From Bacteroidota bacterium (lineage in GTDB: Bacteria > Bacteroidota > Bacteroidia > Chitinophagales > Chitinophagaceae), in contig JAGWWM010000016.1 in NCBI GenBank assembly GCA_018970395.1, forward strand, positions 1-48,083: a stretch of 48,083 nt of DNA, written 5' to 3'. This document shows, one piece after another, positions 16,772 through 25,042 of the stretch. Under the pieces are notes generated by a model, which made no database searches, was not told the origin of the DNA, and saw nothing but the letters and a program-made list of their open reading frames with translations. The position numbers and the translations under genes are program-made. The first letter of the stretch is position 1. Each line of letters begins with the position of its first letter.

Positions 16772-17131
16772 TTAATTGCCGTTCTTACTGTTGGCATGTA
16801 CATGATAATATTTAATTTCCTTTATCACTGTCATAAACCACTTAATCCAGAGCGTTGCGATCAGGGGAAAAACAATAAAACTTCCCATATTGTAATAAAA
16901 AGCAGATTCAAAATCAAAGTGTATGAGATGCATACAAGCTCTCGTAAGTCCACATGCATAGCACTCGATATCAAATAGTTTTCTTGACAAACAAATCGCA
17001 ACTCCTTCATCAAAGAAATCTTTCGGCAGTAATAACAAGATTACAGGAATAAAGACTATTATGAAAACTTGAAAATAAGTAAAAGCTCTTTTTTGTTGGG
17101 AGCTAAAATTTATATTCGACAGAAACGACAT
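16772..17131 (-). CDS. DUF2752 membrane protein
   Basis: A small (119-residue) integral membrane protein of unknown function. Two or three hydrophobic segments are visible (about 17-37 and 82-105). Between them lies the family signature ECYACGLTRACMHLIHFDF, a CxxCGxTRA-type motif with Cys residues that could bind metal or form a disulfide; this is inference, as no activity is known to me. It follows the TM2-domain gene by 12 bases on the same strand, a pairing that suggests a shared membrane role. The start ATG at 17131 is the only good one. Confidence 0.8.
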   Translation of the reverse strand: MSFLSNINFSSQQKRAFTYFQVFIIVFIPVILLLLPKDFFDEGVAICLSRKLFDIECYACGLTRACMHLIHFDFESAFYYNMGSFIVFPLIATLWIKWFMTVIKEIKYYHVHANSKNGN

Positions 17132-17143
17132 TAAAGAAAAGGA

Positions 17144-17605
17144 TTAGAGCGTTTTATCGTAAGAACCATTCTTTGGTTTTAAATCACCTGTAATGATTCT
17201 AATTAAATCTATCAATGCCCAAATGCCGCAACCTCCTGCAGTAAGTAATTGTATAACACCTTGCCAGGTATATCCTAAATAAAATCTATGAATACCTAAT
17301 CCTCCTACAAAAATCACTAAAAGCAGGGCGATTAGCTGGCTTTTGCCATCGCTGGAATTCGGGCTATCAAGAAGACCATTTTCTTTCTGAATTTTAGCTA
17401 ATTGCTTATTAAAAAGCTTTAATGCAATTTTTTCTTTAAGCGTCAATCGTTCTCCTTTAATTTCTGCTGCAGCGGACTTTAACTCCTTGAAATTAGTCGG
17501 AATGGGATTTTCTAAAGCTGCTTTCTGAGACGGAGAAAGCGTGAAAGAAGCAAGAGTGAAAAATAATCCACTGAGGATTAAACTTTTGAATAAGATTTTT
17601 TTCAT
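17144..17605 (-). CDS. TM2-domain membrane protein with signal peptide
   Basis: A 153-residue protein from the ATG at 17605. A 10-codon extension upstream is unlikely, because the lysine-rich start of the signal peptide (MKKILFKSLILSGLFFTLAS) begins here. After a hydrophilic, Lys-rich middle (about 30-85) comes a TM2 domain: two helices with a short turn, and the motifs VGGLGIHRFYLGYTWQG and GGCGIWALIDLIRIITG. The function is unknown. It is the first gene of a pair with the DUF2752 gene, 12 bases apart. The 219-base gap to trmD on the other side holds a T9 run and AT-rich sequence but no further feature I can support. Confidence 0.85.
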   Translation of the reverse strand: MKKILFKSLILSGLFFTLASFTLSPSQKAALENPIPTNFKELKSAAAEIKGERLTLKEKIALKLFNKQLAKIQKENGLLDSPNSSDGKSQLIALLLVIFVGGLGIHRFYLGYTWQGVIQLLTAGGCGIWALIDLIRIITGDLKPKNGSYDKTL

Positions 17606-17812
17606 CTTTTTTGGTTTTAAATTATTCCTACTCATATGGCTTTTCGGAAATCGCCCCGTTTGAAAAGTTTCAGGTCTCTTTAGTAAGACAATTATAGATA
17701 TTTTTTTTTAAGTTAAGGATAGTATATACCTAAATAATTATCCACATGATTGAGTTCCTTTTCAAATAAATGCTCAATATCGCAGTTAATAACCCAAATC
17801 TCCCGGCATGGC

Positions 17813-17820
17813 TATCTTTG
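17813..17820 (+). promoter_or_regulatory. -7 box of trmD
   Basis: TATCTTTG, an exact TAnnTTTG match, ends 4 bases before the ATG at 17825. It fixes the start and rules out the longer upstream frame. No clear TTG -33 element is visible. Confidence 0.55.
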
Positions 17821-17824
17821 TCAT

Positions 17825-18508
17825 ATGAATATTCATATTATTTCTGTATTGCCCGAACTGATGGAAAGCCCGCTCAACCACTCTATCATCAAAAGAGCGC
17901 AGGAGAAAGGATTGCTTACCATCACTTTACATGCCTTACGCAAATGGGCGGTGAATGAATACGGACAAGTGGATGATTATCAGTATGGCGGAGGAGCAGG
18001 TATGGTGATGATGTGTGAGCCGCTGGAGAATGCCATACTCGAATTGAAAAAAGAAAATAAGTTTGACGAAATCATTTATCTCACTCCGGATGGCGCAACC
18101 CTTAATCAGTCTATCGCCAATGGATTGTCTTTAAAAAATAATTTACTCTTTATCTGCGGACATTATAAGGGTATCGACCAGCGCATCCGCGATCATTACA
18201 TCACGAAGGAAATTTCCATAGGAGACTATGTGCTGAGCGGCGGTGAAACCGCCGCAATAGTGCTGGTGGATGCCATTGGCAGACTCATTCCGGGAGTGTT
18301 GAATGATGAAACCTCTGCGCTTACAGACTCCTTTCAGGATCGTTTGCTCGCTCCTCCAGTTTATACCCGACCAGCCGATTATCATGGCTGGAAAGTGCCC
18401 GATATTCTACTCAGCGGTGATCTAAGAAAAATTGAAGAATGGCGCTACGAGCAAGCCCTGAAACGCACGCAGGAAAGAAGACCGGACATGATGGACGGAG
18501 AAGGCTAG
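17825..18508 (+). CDS. trmD: tRNA (guanine-N1-)-methyltransferase
   Basis: Methylates G37 of tRNAs read by CNN codons using S-adenosylmethionine, which prevents +1 frameshifting. The 227-residue SPOUT-fold protein starts at the ATG at 17825 ([20 protein letters not shown]); a frame 25 codons longer crosses the -7 box and is rejected. Motifs are the [17 protein letters not shown] loop, LTPDGA, the trefoil-knot cofactor segment [17 protein letters not shown], and [27 protein letters not shown]. The usual neighbours (rpsP, rimM, rplS) are absent, so it is transcribed alone. Its TAG stop is the first triplet of a diverged palindromic repeat (18506-18532). Confidence 0.96.
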   Translation: MNIHIISVLPELMESPLNHSIIKRAQEKGLLTITLHALRKWAVNEYGQVDDYQYGGGAGMVMMCEPLENAILELKKENKFDEIIYLTPDGATLNQSIANGLSLKNNLLFICGHYKGIDQRIRDHYITKEISIGDYVLSGGETAAIVLVDAIGRLIPGVLNDETSALTDSFQDRLLAPPVYTRPADYHGWKVPDILLSGDLRKIEEWRYEQALKRTQERRPDMMDGEG

Positions 18509-18532
18509 AGACGCAAAGCATTGCGTCTTTAC
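18506..18532. repeat. Diverged copy of the 28-bp palindrome, overlapping the trmD stop
   Basis: TAGAGACGCAAAGCA followed by TTGCGTCTTTAC is a degenerate copy of the palindromes at 15198-15225 and 30671-30698. Its first three bases are the stop codon of trmD. Confidence 0.7.
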
Positions 18533-18665
18533 TTGTCGGCGTCAGATACAGGCGGATTGATTTGTTGATTCGTTTATTTGTTGTTGCGTTTTGACTTTTC
18601 TTCCAACCTACAAAAAAGGCTGCTCCATTCCAGATAAGTATTTAGTTAAATAAAATGAAAACTCA

Positions 18666-18698
18666 AAAAAAATCCCGAATTTAATTCGGGATTTTTTT
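18666..18698. terminator. Bidirectional terminator between trmD and the barrel protein
   Basis: AATCCCGAAT and ATTCGGGATT form a perfect 10-bp stem with a 3-base loop. The stem is extended by an A run on the left and a T run on the right, so it is an intrinsic terminator for both converging genes. Confidence 0.9.
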
Positions 18699-18716
18699 AA
18701 ATAATCTATGTGAACA

Positions 18717-19433
18717 TTATAATCTGTAACCTAATCTGAAAATTCCTCCAAGATTAGGATTTAAACTGATATTGCTACCACCTCCCACAGAACCACCGGG
18801 TGCAGGAAGAGCAGTTGTACCTCTGCTAACAATACCTAATCCATAATTTAACTCTAAACCTAAATATACTTTAGGAAGTACATAATAGTCAATTCCGGAT
18901 ACCACTTGACCTCCAACACCGAAATTAGTTTGTGAGATAGAAGCTCCATTGTTATTGGAAATGTTATAAACACCAATCATTGCATCCCAACCGATATAAG
19001 TAGAAAGTCTCTCAGCACCCACAAAGTGTTTTTCTTTTCCATAGCTGGCTACTAATCCAATCGCAGTTTGAGAAGTGGTGATTAATCCGGCAGCACCTGG
19101 TTGATTTTTTTGTGATGCATTACCAACTGAAAGATTCAAAGTAGCACGCTCAGCTAATTTATCAGATTTGAATTTCCTAACCTTTACAGTACCTCCAAGA
19201 ACTCCTGCAGGAGCAATAATACCACCAGGTACCACATTCAAAGTAGATAATCCGGGCAGAGCCACAGGGTTGAGTAGAAACCAACCTCCGCCAGTTACGT
19301 TAGGAGTTGCCTGTGTTTCAATAGCATACTCACCCGCAGAAGGTTTTGTAAAAGTACCTTTGTCATTTTTGATTTGCGCATTGGCAGCTGCAATGCTGAA
19401 AGAAGCAAAAAGTAAGAATAACGATTTTTTCAT
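18717..19433 (-). CDS. Predicted outer-membrane beta-barrel protein
   Basis: A 238-residue exported protein. The signal peptide is MKKSLFLLFASFSIAAANAQ, followed by alternating polar/hydrophobic strands with Gly, Asn and Pro turns, for example FVGAERLSTYIGWDAMIGVY and YYVLPKVYLGLELNYGLGIV. It ends in a strand finishing GGIFRLGYRL, compatible with barrel assembly. The size fits an 8-stranded OmpW/OmpX-like barrel, but I recognise no specific family and assign no function. It stands alone, converges on trmD across a strong terminator, and is separated from the E2 gene behind it by 143 AT-rich bases that presumably hold its promoter. Confidence 0.7.
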   Translation of the reverse strand: MKKSLFLLFASFSIAAANAQIKNDKGTFTKPSAGEYAIETQATPNVTGGGWFLLNPVALPGLSTLNVVPGGIIAPAGVLGGTVKVRKFKSDKLAERATLNLSVGNASQKNQPGAAGLITTSQTAIGLVASYGKEKHFVGAERLSTYIGWDAMIGVYNISNNNGASISQTNFGVGGQVVSGIDYYVLPKVYLGLELNYGLGIVSRGTTALPAPGGSVGGGSNISLNPNLGGIFRLGYRL

Positions 19434-19576
19434 AATTTTTAAATTTTCTCAAAAGAAGCGTAAAATTCATGATGAAAGACATCTATAGGTAATTTTTTAT
19501 ACCCATTAATGTTAATAAGTGACATAAACAACTAGTTTGCAATAAATTAACGAGACTAAAATCCTGAACTCATCCC

Positions 19577-21214
19577 TCACACCAACATCGTCACCGGTTC
19601 TTCCATATACTTCTTCAATGTTTGCAGGAAAGCTGCTCCCACTGCTCCATCTACACTGCGATGATCGCAGCTCAAAGTCACTTTCATCACATTGGTGGTG
19701 CCGAAACTTCCATCTGCTTTCTTCACCACAATCTCTTTGATTCTTCCTACTGCGAGAATGCAACTGTCGGGTGGATTGATGATGGCGGTAAACTCTTCAA
19801 TATCCATCATTCCCAAATTTGATATGGTAAACGTATTGCCACTGAATTCCTGCGGCTGCAATTTGCCGCTCCTCGCTTTCTCATATAATCCTGCTCCTTC
19901 CGAAGCAATCTGACTCAATGATTTCTGATCGGCAAATTTAAACACCGGCACTATCAATCCCTGATCCACGGCCACCGCACTGCCAATATGAATATGCTGA
20001 TACGTACGTATAAAATCGCCCATCCAGGAACTGTTCACCGCCGGATGTTTCCGCAACGCCATCGCACTGGCTTTAATGATCATATCCTGAAAACTGATCT
20101 TCACCGGACTGACCGCATTCATCTTCGCTCTTGCTGCCATGGCACTGTCCATATTGATCTCCATGGTGAGATAGAAATGTGGTGCAGTGAAGATAGACTC
20201 ACCCAATCGGCGCGCAATGGTCTTGCGCATACTACTATTAGGCGTATCCGTATAACCCTCTCCTGCTCCCGGTGTAAAGGCTACAACCGGTGCAGCACTG
20301 GTCACGGGTGCAATAACAGGCGCCGCAGCAACCGGGGCAGATTCATATCGATCTATATCCGCTTTAACAATTCTTCCGCCATCCCCACTTCCTTTCACAG
20401 CTTGTAAACTGATGCCTTTTTCCTGTGCAATCTTCTTCGCCAAAGGAGAAGCTTTAATTCTTCCATCAACGGAAGTATTCGTTTCATTAGTTCCTTGATG
20501 AACAACCGCAGTTGAAGCAACAGCAGGCGCAGTTGATGAAGAAGCGGCTTTAGGTGCTATACCGGTTGCTCCATTTTGTATTGCCTGCAACAAAGCATTA
20601 ATATCTGTACCGGCTTTTCCGATAATCGCTATCACTTCATTCACCTTGGCTGCCTTGCCGGCTTCTACTCCGGTGTATAATAAAGTTCCTTCTGCATAAG
20701 GAACCACTTCCATCGTTGCTTTATCAGTTTCCACATCAGCAAGATTATCATCCGACTTTATCGTATCCCCAACTTTTTTATTCCAGGCAACAATTTTCCC
20801 CTCTGTCATAGTATCACTCAACAAAGGCATTCTGATTACTGTAACGCCTAAACTTTTTGCCAATGTATCAGCATCTTCTCCAATAGAAGCAACAGGGGCT
20901 GGTGTTGAAGTATCAGCAGCTGGAGCAGGAGCCACGTCGGCTTTTGGTGCATCTAAATAAGATTGAAAATCTTCCCCGGGTTTTCCTACAATGGCAATGA
21001 TATCATTTACCTTGGCGGCAGATCCTTCCGGTACGCCTACATACAACAAGGTTCCATCCGCATATCCCACTACTTCCATAGTGGCTTTATCGGTTTCTAC
21101 ATCGGCTAATACATCGTCGCTTTTTACACTGTCACCCACTTGCTTGTTCCATTTCACAATTTTTCCTTCGGTCATGGTATCACTAAGCAGCGGCATGCGA
21201 ATTACTTCGGCCAT
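19577..21214 (-). CDS. pdhC: Dihydrolipoamide acetyltransferase (E2), two lipoyl domains
   Basis: Core subunit of the pyruvate dehydrogenase complex, passing the acetyl group from lipoate to CoA. The 545 residues comprise lipoyl domain 1 (about 3-78, lipoylated Lys43 in VETDKATMEV), lipoyl domain 2 (about 126-202, Lys165 in the same motif), Ala/Pro-rich linkers, a peripheral-subunit binding domain (about 250-290, KASPLAKKIAQEKGI), and the catalytic domain (about 315-545) with the active-site motif SCDHRSVDGAVGA near the C-terminus. The two lipoyl domains are much more alike than most paralogues, suggesting a fairly recent duplication. The E1 and E3 genes are not in the window. A branched-chain or 2-oxoglutarate E2 is less likely given the two-lipoyl layout. 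Confidence 0.9.
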   Translation of the reverse strand: MAEVIRMPLLSDTMTEGKIVKWNKQVGDSVKSDDVLADVETDKATMEVVGYADGTLLYVGVPEGSAAKVNDIIAIVGKPGEDFQSYLDAPKADVAPAPAADTSTPAPVASIGEDADTLAKSLGVTVIRMPLLSDTMTEGKIVAWNKKVGDTIKSDDNLADVETDKATMEVVPYAEGTLLYTGVEAGKAAKVNEVIAIIGKAGTDINALLQAIQNGATGIAPKAASSSTAPAVASTAVVHQGTNETNTSVDGRIKASPLAKKIAQEKGISLQAVKGSGDGGRIVKADIDRYESAPVAAAPVIAPVTSAAPVVAFTPGAGEGYTDTPNSSMRKTIARRLGESIFTAPHFYLTMEINMDSAMAARAKMNAVSPVKISFQDMIIKASAMALRKHPAVNSSWMGDFIRTYQHIHIGSAVAVDQGLIVPVFKFADQKSLSQIASEGAGLYEKARSGKLQPQEFSGNTFTISNLGMMDIEEFTAIINPPDSCILAVGRIKEIVVKKADGSFGTTNVMKVTLSCDHRSVDGAVGAAFLQTLKKYMEEPVTMLV

Positions 21215-21311
21215 AATCGGATTGTTTTGAAATTAGGGCGTGAAATTACATCAAATTCACGAATTGAATACAGCGTGTTGGAGATAGAAATGAATACTAA
21301 CAAGCGTTTTG

Positions 21312-23066
21312 CTAATAATCCAGCTCCAATCCTAATCTTTCTTTCAACGATTTAATCAAGGGATATTGCTCGGTTAGTTTGAGGTATTGATCTCGGGTTG
21401 AAAGAATCACTCCCGCAGGTACTGCTTCCTGTTCTATCTCCACAAAACGCGATTCCAAACGAAGCAGTGGATGCTGATAGGTCTGTCTTAAATAATCCAT
21501 CAACTCATTCCGCTCCTGTTTGAAAAATCCAAGTTGTATATCACCGGTACAGACCACCTCAATTTCTTCCTGGGAAACAACATCGAAAGACATCATCTCA
21601 AAATTGGTAGCGGCAGAGTTTTTCTGCGACTCCTTTAGCTTTAAAATATATTTACCTACGGCTTCCCTTAAATTATCGGCATCGATATTTTTTTGTACAA
21701 CAGCAGTCTGCAACTGCTGAGAAACTTTCTCTCTTATTTTAGCCAGCTTACCTGTTCCTATTGCGGTGGAAGCCGCATAAGGATTCGCAGGGGTAGATTT
21801 TTCTTTTTCCACCAACACCTTGGGTTCCTGCATCTTTGATTCAGGAGGACTAACTTTTGTAGAGGGTGGCGGTGCAGACACACCAGTTTCTCTTCTCGGT
21901 GTCAGTGCCCTGAATTGAACGGATCTTACCTGCTCAACTCGTTTTTTTTTTCCGTCAGCCGTCAACTCAATCGCCTGTTCTAAAAAAGCAAGCTTGAGTA
22001 AAGTCAACTCTATATGTAATCGCTTGTTGCGTGCCTGTCTTAATTGTATTTCAGCCTCATTCAAAATATTTAATGCGCTGAGGATAAAAGAAAAAGAGGT
22101 AGCCGAAGCAGTCTGACGATATTTTTGTTTGAAACTTTCTACTGCTTCCAGCAAGTCCGCCATTTTATCATCTTTACACACCAGCAGATTTCTGAAAAAC
22201 TCCAGCAATCCGTGGAGAAAAACATCCGGTTCAAATCCTTTCCGATTGATTTCATCATACAAGAGCATCATACCGGAAGTATCTTCCTGCTGCATAAACG
22301 CAAGCAAACGAAAAAAATAATCCGCATCCAGAATATTCAGATGTTCAAGGGTATTGGCATAGGTGAGTTGACCTCCTGTAAAGCTGACAATTTTATCCAG
22401 AATACTCAATGAATCGCGCATACATCCCTCACTCTTCTGTGCAATCAATTCCAGCGCAGCGGGTTCCGCGTTGATGGATTCTTTCTCCGCAATACTAGAA
22501 AGATGCGCGGCAGTATCCTGAATGGTAATTCTTTTAAAATCAAAAATCTGACAGCGACTTAAAATAGTAGGCAGAATTTTATGCTTCTCTGTAGTGGCCA
22601 ATATAAAAATGGCATAATGCGGCGGCTCCTCTAATGTTTTGAGAAAAGCATTGAAGGCACTCTGGCTCAGCATGTGTACCTCGTCTATTATATAGACTTT
22701 AAATTTTCCGCGTTGCGGCACAAAACGCACCTGTTCAATCAACGCCCTGATATCATCTACCGAATTGTTGCTCGCGGCATCCAGTTCATGGATATTCAGG
22801 GAACCACCTTCATTGAATGTTACACAGCTGATGCACTGATCGCAGGCCTCTCCATTGGACTGAAGATTTTCGCAGTTGATGGTTTTGGCCAAAATACGCG
22901 CACAAGTGGTTTTACCTACTCCTCTTGGACCGCAAAACAAAAAAGCATGCGCAAGCTGGTTTTGAAGAATCGCATTTTTTAAGGTGGTGGTAATATGACT
23001 TTGTCCCACAACAGACTCGAAAGTCTGCGGGCGATATTTTCTGGCTGATACGATAAACTGATCCAT
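21312..23066 (-). CDS. dnaX: DNA polymerase III subunits tau/gamma, with A10 slippage tract
   Basis: Clamp-loader ATPase of the replisome. The 584 residues include Walker A GPRGVGKT (46-53), a four-Cys zinc module (Cys65, 75, 78, 81), Walker B IIDEVHML, sensor LATTEKHKILPTILSRCQIF with the SRC arginine finger, the domain III collar up to about 370, a Pro-rich linker, and a C-terminal tau region. After codon 371 the coding strand reads GGA AAA AAA AAA CGA: ten uninterrupted A residues at the domain III boundary. One extra A gives Thr-Ser-stop; one fewer gives a stop after five residues. A short gamma-like form of about 377 residues could arise as in Thermus, where transcriptional slippage in dnaX does this (inference here). 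The gene lies 51 bases after meaB. Confidence 0.96.
   Translation of the reverse strand: MDQFIVSARKYRPQTFESVVGQSHITTTLKNAILQNQLAHAFLFCGPRGVGKTTCARILAKTINCENLQSNGEACDQCISCVTFNEGGSLNIHELDAASNNSVDDIRALIEQVRFVPQRGKFKVYIIDEVHMLSQSAFNAFLKTLEEPPHYAIFILATTEKHKILPTILSRCQIFDFKRITIQDTAAHLSSIAEKESINAEPAALELIAQKSEGCMRDSLSILDKIVSFTGGQLTYANTLEHLNILDADYFFRLLAFMQQEDTSGMMLLYDEINRKGFEPDVFLHGLLEFFRNLLVCKDDKMADLLEAVESFKQKYRQTASATSFSFILSALNILNEAEIQLRQARNKRLHIELTLLKLAFLEQAIELTADGKKKRVEQVRSVQFRALTPRRETGVSAPPPSTKVSPPESKMQEPKVLVEKEKSTPANPYAASTAIGTGKLAKIREKVSQQLQTAVVQKNIDADNLREAVGKYILKLKESQKNSAATNFEMMSFDVVSQEEIEVVCTGDIQLGFFKQERNELMDYLRQTYQHPLLRLESRFVEIEQEAVPAGVILSTRDQYLKLTEQYPLIKSLKERLGLELDY
21942..21951 (-). other. 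A10 homopolymer in dnaX (candidate slippage or frameshift site)
   Basis: Ten A residues on the coding strand span the last base of the Gly372 codon and the codons of Lys373-375. Both alternative frames close quickly: ACG AGT TGA after one added A or a -1 slip, and AAC GAG TTG AGC AGG TAA after loss of one A. Confidence 0.6.
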
Positions 23067-23117
23067 AACTGAAACTGCAATTTATCAAAAAGTCGGCAAC
23101 CTGTAGGAAGAAAAAAC

Positions 23118-24041
23118 TTACTGATTTTTGAGAGGGAGCAAACTGGTCATGCGTGCTGCCAGCTTATAGATATTAAAATCCTTCTCCTTCATTTTGATTT
23201 CTATTTGAGCTTGTAAAGTATTTTTATCCACATCTCTCATGCGGGCCTGTTCAATGAGATAATACACCTTTTCAGCTAACAGTCTGCTTTTTTGCGCATT
23301 GTATTTTCCTGAACTCAGATATTGTTGAATGACATTCCACAATTCAATAACGCCTTTATTTTGCGCCGCAACCGTCTGTACAATCGGAATCTCTTCCTGT
23401 TTGCGATGAAAGGCGGGTGCCAGCATAGAACGCAAATGTTTGACGAAAAGCTGTGCATCCGGACGATCGGCTTTGTTCACCACAAAGATATCGGCGATTT
23501 CCATCAAACCAGCCTTCATGGTTTGCACCTCATCCCCTGCCTCGGGCACCAAAACCACTAGGGTAACATCCGCAAGTCCGGTAATTTCAATTTCACTTTG
23601 TCCAACCCCTACTGTTTCCACCACCACATAATCGTAACCGGCCGCCTTGCACAAATCAGTAATTTCAAGGATTTTAGGATGTAATCCGCCCAGCGACCCT
23701 CGCGTAGCGAGGGAGCGGATAAAAACCTGCGGGTGATTATACCACTGGCTCATTCGAATCCGATCACCTAGAAGAGCACCCAGATTAAAGGGGGAAGAAG
23801 GATCCACGCAAAGCACTGCAACTTTTTTCCCCTCGGCAGTAATGGCAGTAATCAAAGCATCTGTAAGTGTACTTTTTCCCGCTCCGGGTGGACCGGTTAT
23901 TCCTACCACCGGAATCGCCGGCACTTCTAAAGTCTGCATAAAAGACTGATAGCCTTCCACTTCATTCTCGACCAGAGAAATGCAGCGCGCGAGTGATTTA
24001 ATGTCTGCTTTTAATTGAAGTTGAAGAATATCCCAGGACAT
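23118..24041 (-). CDS. meaB: Methylmalonyl-CoA mutase-associated GTPase MeaB
   Basis: G3E-family P-loop GTPase that protects and gates cofactor loading of the B12-dependent methylmalonyl-CoA mutase. The 307 residues contain Walker A GITGPPGAGKSTLTDAL (about 48-63), VLCVDPSSPFNLGALLGDRIRM, the switch motif VVVETVGVGQSEIEI, and the guanine-specificity motif VVNKADRPDA. The mutase subunits are not in the window; in many Bacteroidota they lie elsewhere. It has its own -7 box (TAGGTTTG) 4 bases before the ATG and may be co-transcribed with dnaX downstream. HypB and ArgK-like names refer to the same broad family; MeaB is the best fit from length and the SSPF motif. Confidence 0.92.
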   Translation of the reverse strand: MSWDILQLQLKADIKSLARCISLVENEVEGYQSFMQTLEVPAIPVVGITGPPGAGKSTLTDALITAITAEGKKVAVLCVDPSSPFNLGALLGDRIRMSQWYNHPQVFIRSLATRGSLGGLHPKILEITDLCKAAGYDYVVVETVGVGQSEIEITGLADVTLVVLVPEAGDEVQTMKAGLMEIADIFVVNKADRPDAQLFVKHLRSMLAPAFHRKQEEIPIVQTVAAQNKGVIELWNVIQQYLSSGKYNAQKSRLLAEKVYYLIEQARMRDVDKNTLQAQIEIKMKEKDFNIYKLAARMTSLLPLKNQ

Positions 24042-24045
24042 AGAG

Positions 24046-24053
24046 CAAACCTA
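24046..24053 (-). promoter_or_regulatory. -7 box of meaB
   Basis: TAGGTTTG on the minus strand is an exact TAnnTTTG match ending 4 bases before the meaB ATG. The -33 region shows no clear TTG. Confidence 0.45.
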
Positions 24054-24120
24054 ATGTAAAAAACAGAATGAATGCATAAAATATTTATCAAGAAACCAGT
24101 TCCAAAATAAGGCCAACCGA

Positions 24121-24150
24121 TTATCAGATGAGAAAAAGAATGTATGTTTG
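24121..24150 (+). promoter_or_regulatory. Candidate promoter of the glycosyltransferase gene
   Basis: TTA at 24121, a 19-base spacer, and TATGTTTG at 24143-24150. The -7 part is exact, and the spacing fits the Bacteroidota TTG-N19-TAnnTTTG layout with one mismatch in the -33 element. The leader would be about 47 bases. Confidence 0.45.
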
Positions 24151-24203
24151 GGATTCAGATACTTATATTTCTTGAATTGAAATTTTAGAACCCACACTCG
24201 CGA

Positions 24204-24971
24204 ATGGCATCATTTTCTGTAGTCATCGTCGCCAAAAACGAGGCGGCTGTCATTGCCCGCTGCATCCAAAGCGTACGGGGCATGACGGATGACATACTTG
24301 TTTGTGATACGGGCAGCACTGATGGCACGCCTGCGATTGCGCAAGAAGCAGGTGCAAGAACAATCGATGCAGAATGGATGGGTTACGGAAAGACTAAAAA
24401 CCATGCTAATTCATTGGCAAAATACGACTGGATTCTACAACTGGATGCCGATGAATATCTAGACGGCACTTTACAAAAAAGTCTGTTATCGTTGAGACTC
24501 GAAAAGCAAAATGAGGCATATCGTATTCGGAGAAGAAGATTTTTTAAGGGCAAAATCATGCGGTTTGGTGCCTGGGGCAGAGAAAAACATATCCGACTTT
24601 TTCACCGAAATCAAGCTGCGTGGAATGACGATCTGATTCATGAATCGCTCAATTTTACGAATCTAGTTATTATTCCCTTACAAGGTTTTATCAACGACCA
24701 AACTTACCAGAACGATTCCCATTTTCAAAACAAAATGAAAATCTATGCGGAAAAATGCGCTCAAAAATACCTGCATAAAAAGGTAAAAGGCTCTTGGTGG
24801 AGACAATACCTTTCTCCCGTTTATACTTTCTGCATTAACTATTTGGTAAGACTCGGATTCTTAGATGGTTATGCAGGCTTAAGCAATGCCTGGGAAATTG
24901 CAGTTTATACGAGAAATAAATATGTTTATTTGTATAGGATGGAGAAGGGGAAAGCGGGAATTAGGAATTAG
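24204..24971 (+). CDS. Family 2 glycosyltransferase (WaaE/KdtX-like)
   Basis: A 255-residue cytoplasmic GT-A transferase, probably adding a sugar to the lipopolysaccharide core. The N-terminal nucleotide-sugar fold shows SVVIVAKNEAAVIARCIQSV, DDILVCDTGSTDGTPAIA and the DxD-type metal motif LQLDADEYLD (about 83-92). The C-terminal half has the RRRRFFKGKIMRFGAWGREK and LFHRNQAAWNDDLIHESL segments typical of the WaaE/KdtX group, and a weakly hydrophobic stretch near 205-220 that may associate with the membrane. The acceptor cannot be told from sequence. The TAG stop (24969-24971) lies inside a short AT-rich repeat. Confidence 0.85.
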   Translation: MASFSVVIVAKNEAAVIARCIQSVRGMTDDILVCDTGSTDGTPAIAQEAGARTIDAEWMGYGKTKNHANSLAKYDWILQLDADEYLDGTLQKSLLSLRLEKQNEAYRIRRRRFFKGKIMRFGAWGREKHIRLFHRNQAAWNDDLIHESLNFTNLVIIPLQGFINDQTYQNDSHFQNKMKIYAEKCAQKYLHKKVKGSWWRQYLSPVYTFCINYLVRLGFLDGYAGLSNAWEIAVYTRNKYVYLYRMEKGKAGIRN

Positions 24972-25033
24972 TAATTAGTAATTAATAATTAATATTTTAA
25001 CAGGCAACCGATAACAGATAACAGACAACCGAT
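24958..25033. repeat. Short AT-rich repeats between the glycosyltransferase and coaX
   Basis: Imperfect 7-bp units (AATTAGT, AATTAAT) run from 24965 to about 24993 and include the stop codon of the upstream gene. They are followed by an imperfect repeat of ACCGATAACAGATAACAG. The first part is the same type as the longer array at 29898-30000. Confidence 0.7.
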
Positions 25034-25042
25034 AATCAATTC

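Noticed and set aside
17750-17824. A longer TrmD reading frame
   Set aside because: It crosses the TATCTTTG promoter element, and the conserved protein begins at [11 protein letters not shown].
19512-19763. A short minus-strand frame overlapping the E2 gene end
   Set aside because: It runs in another frame of the acetyltransferase catalytic domain and has no independent support.
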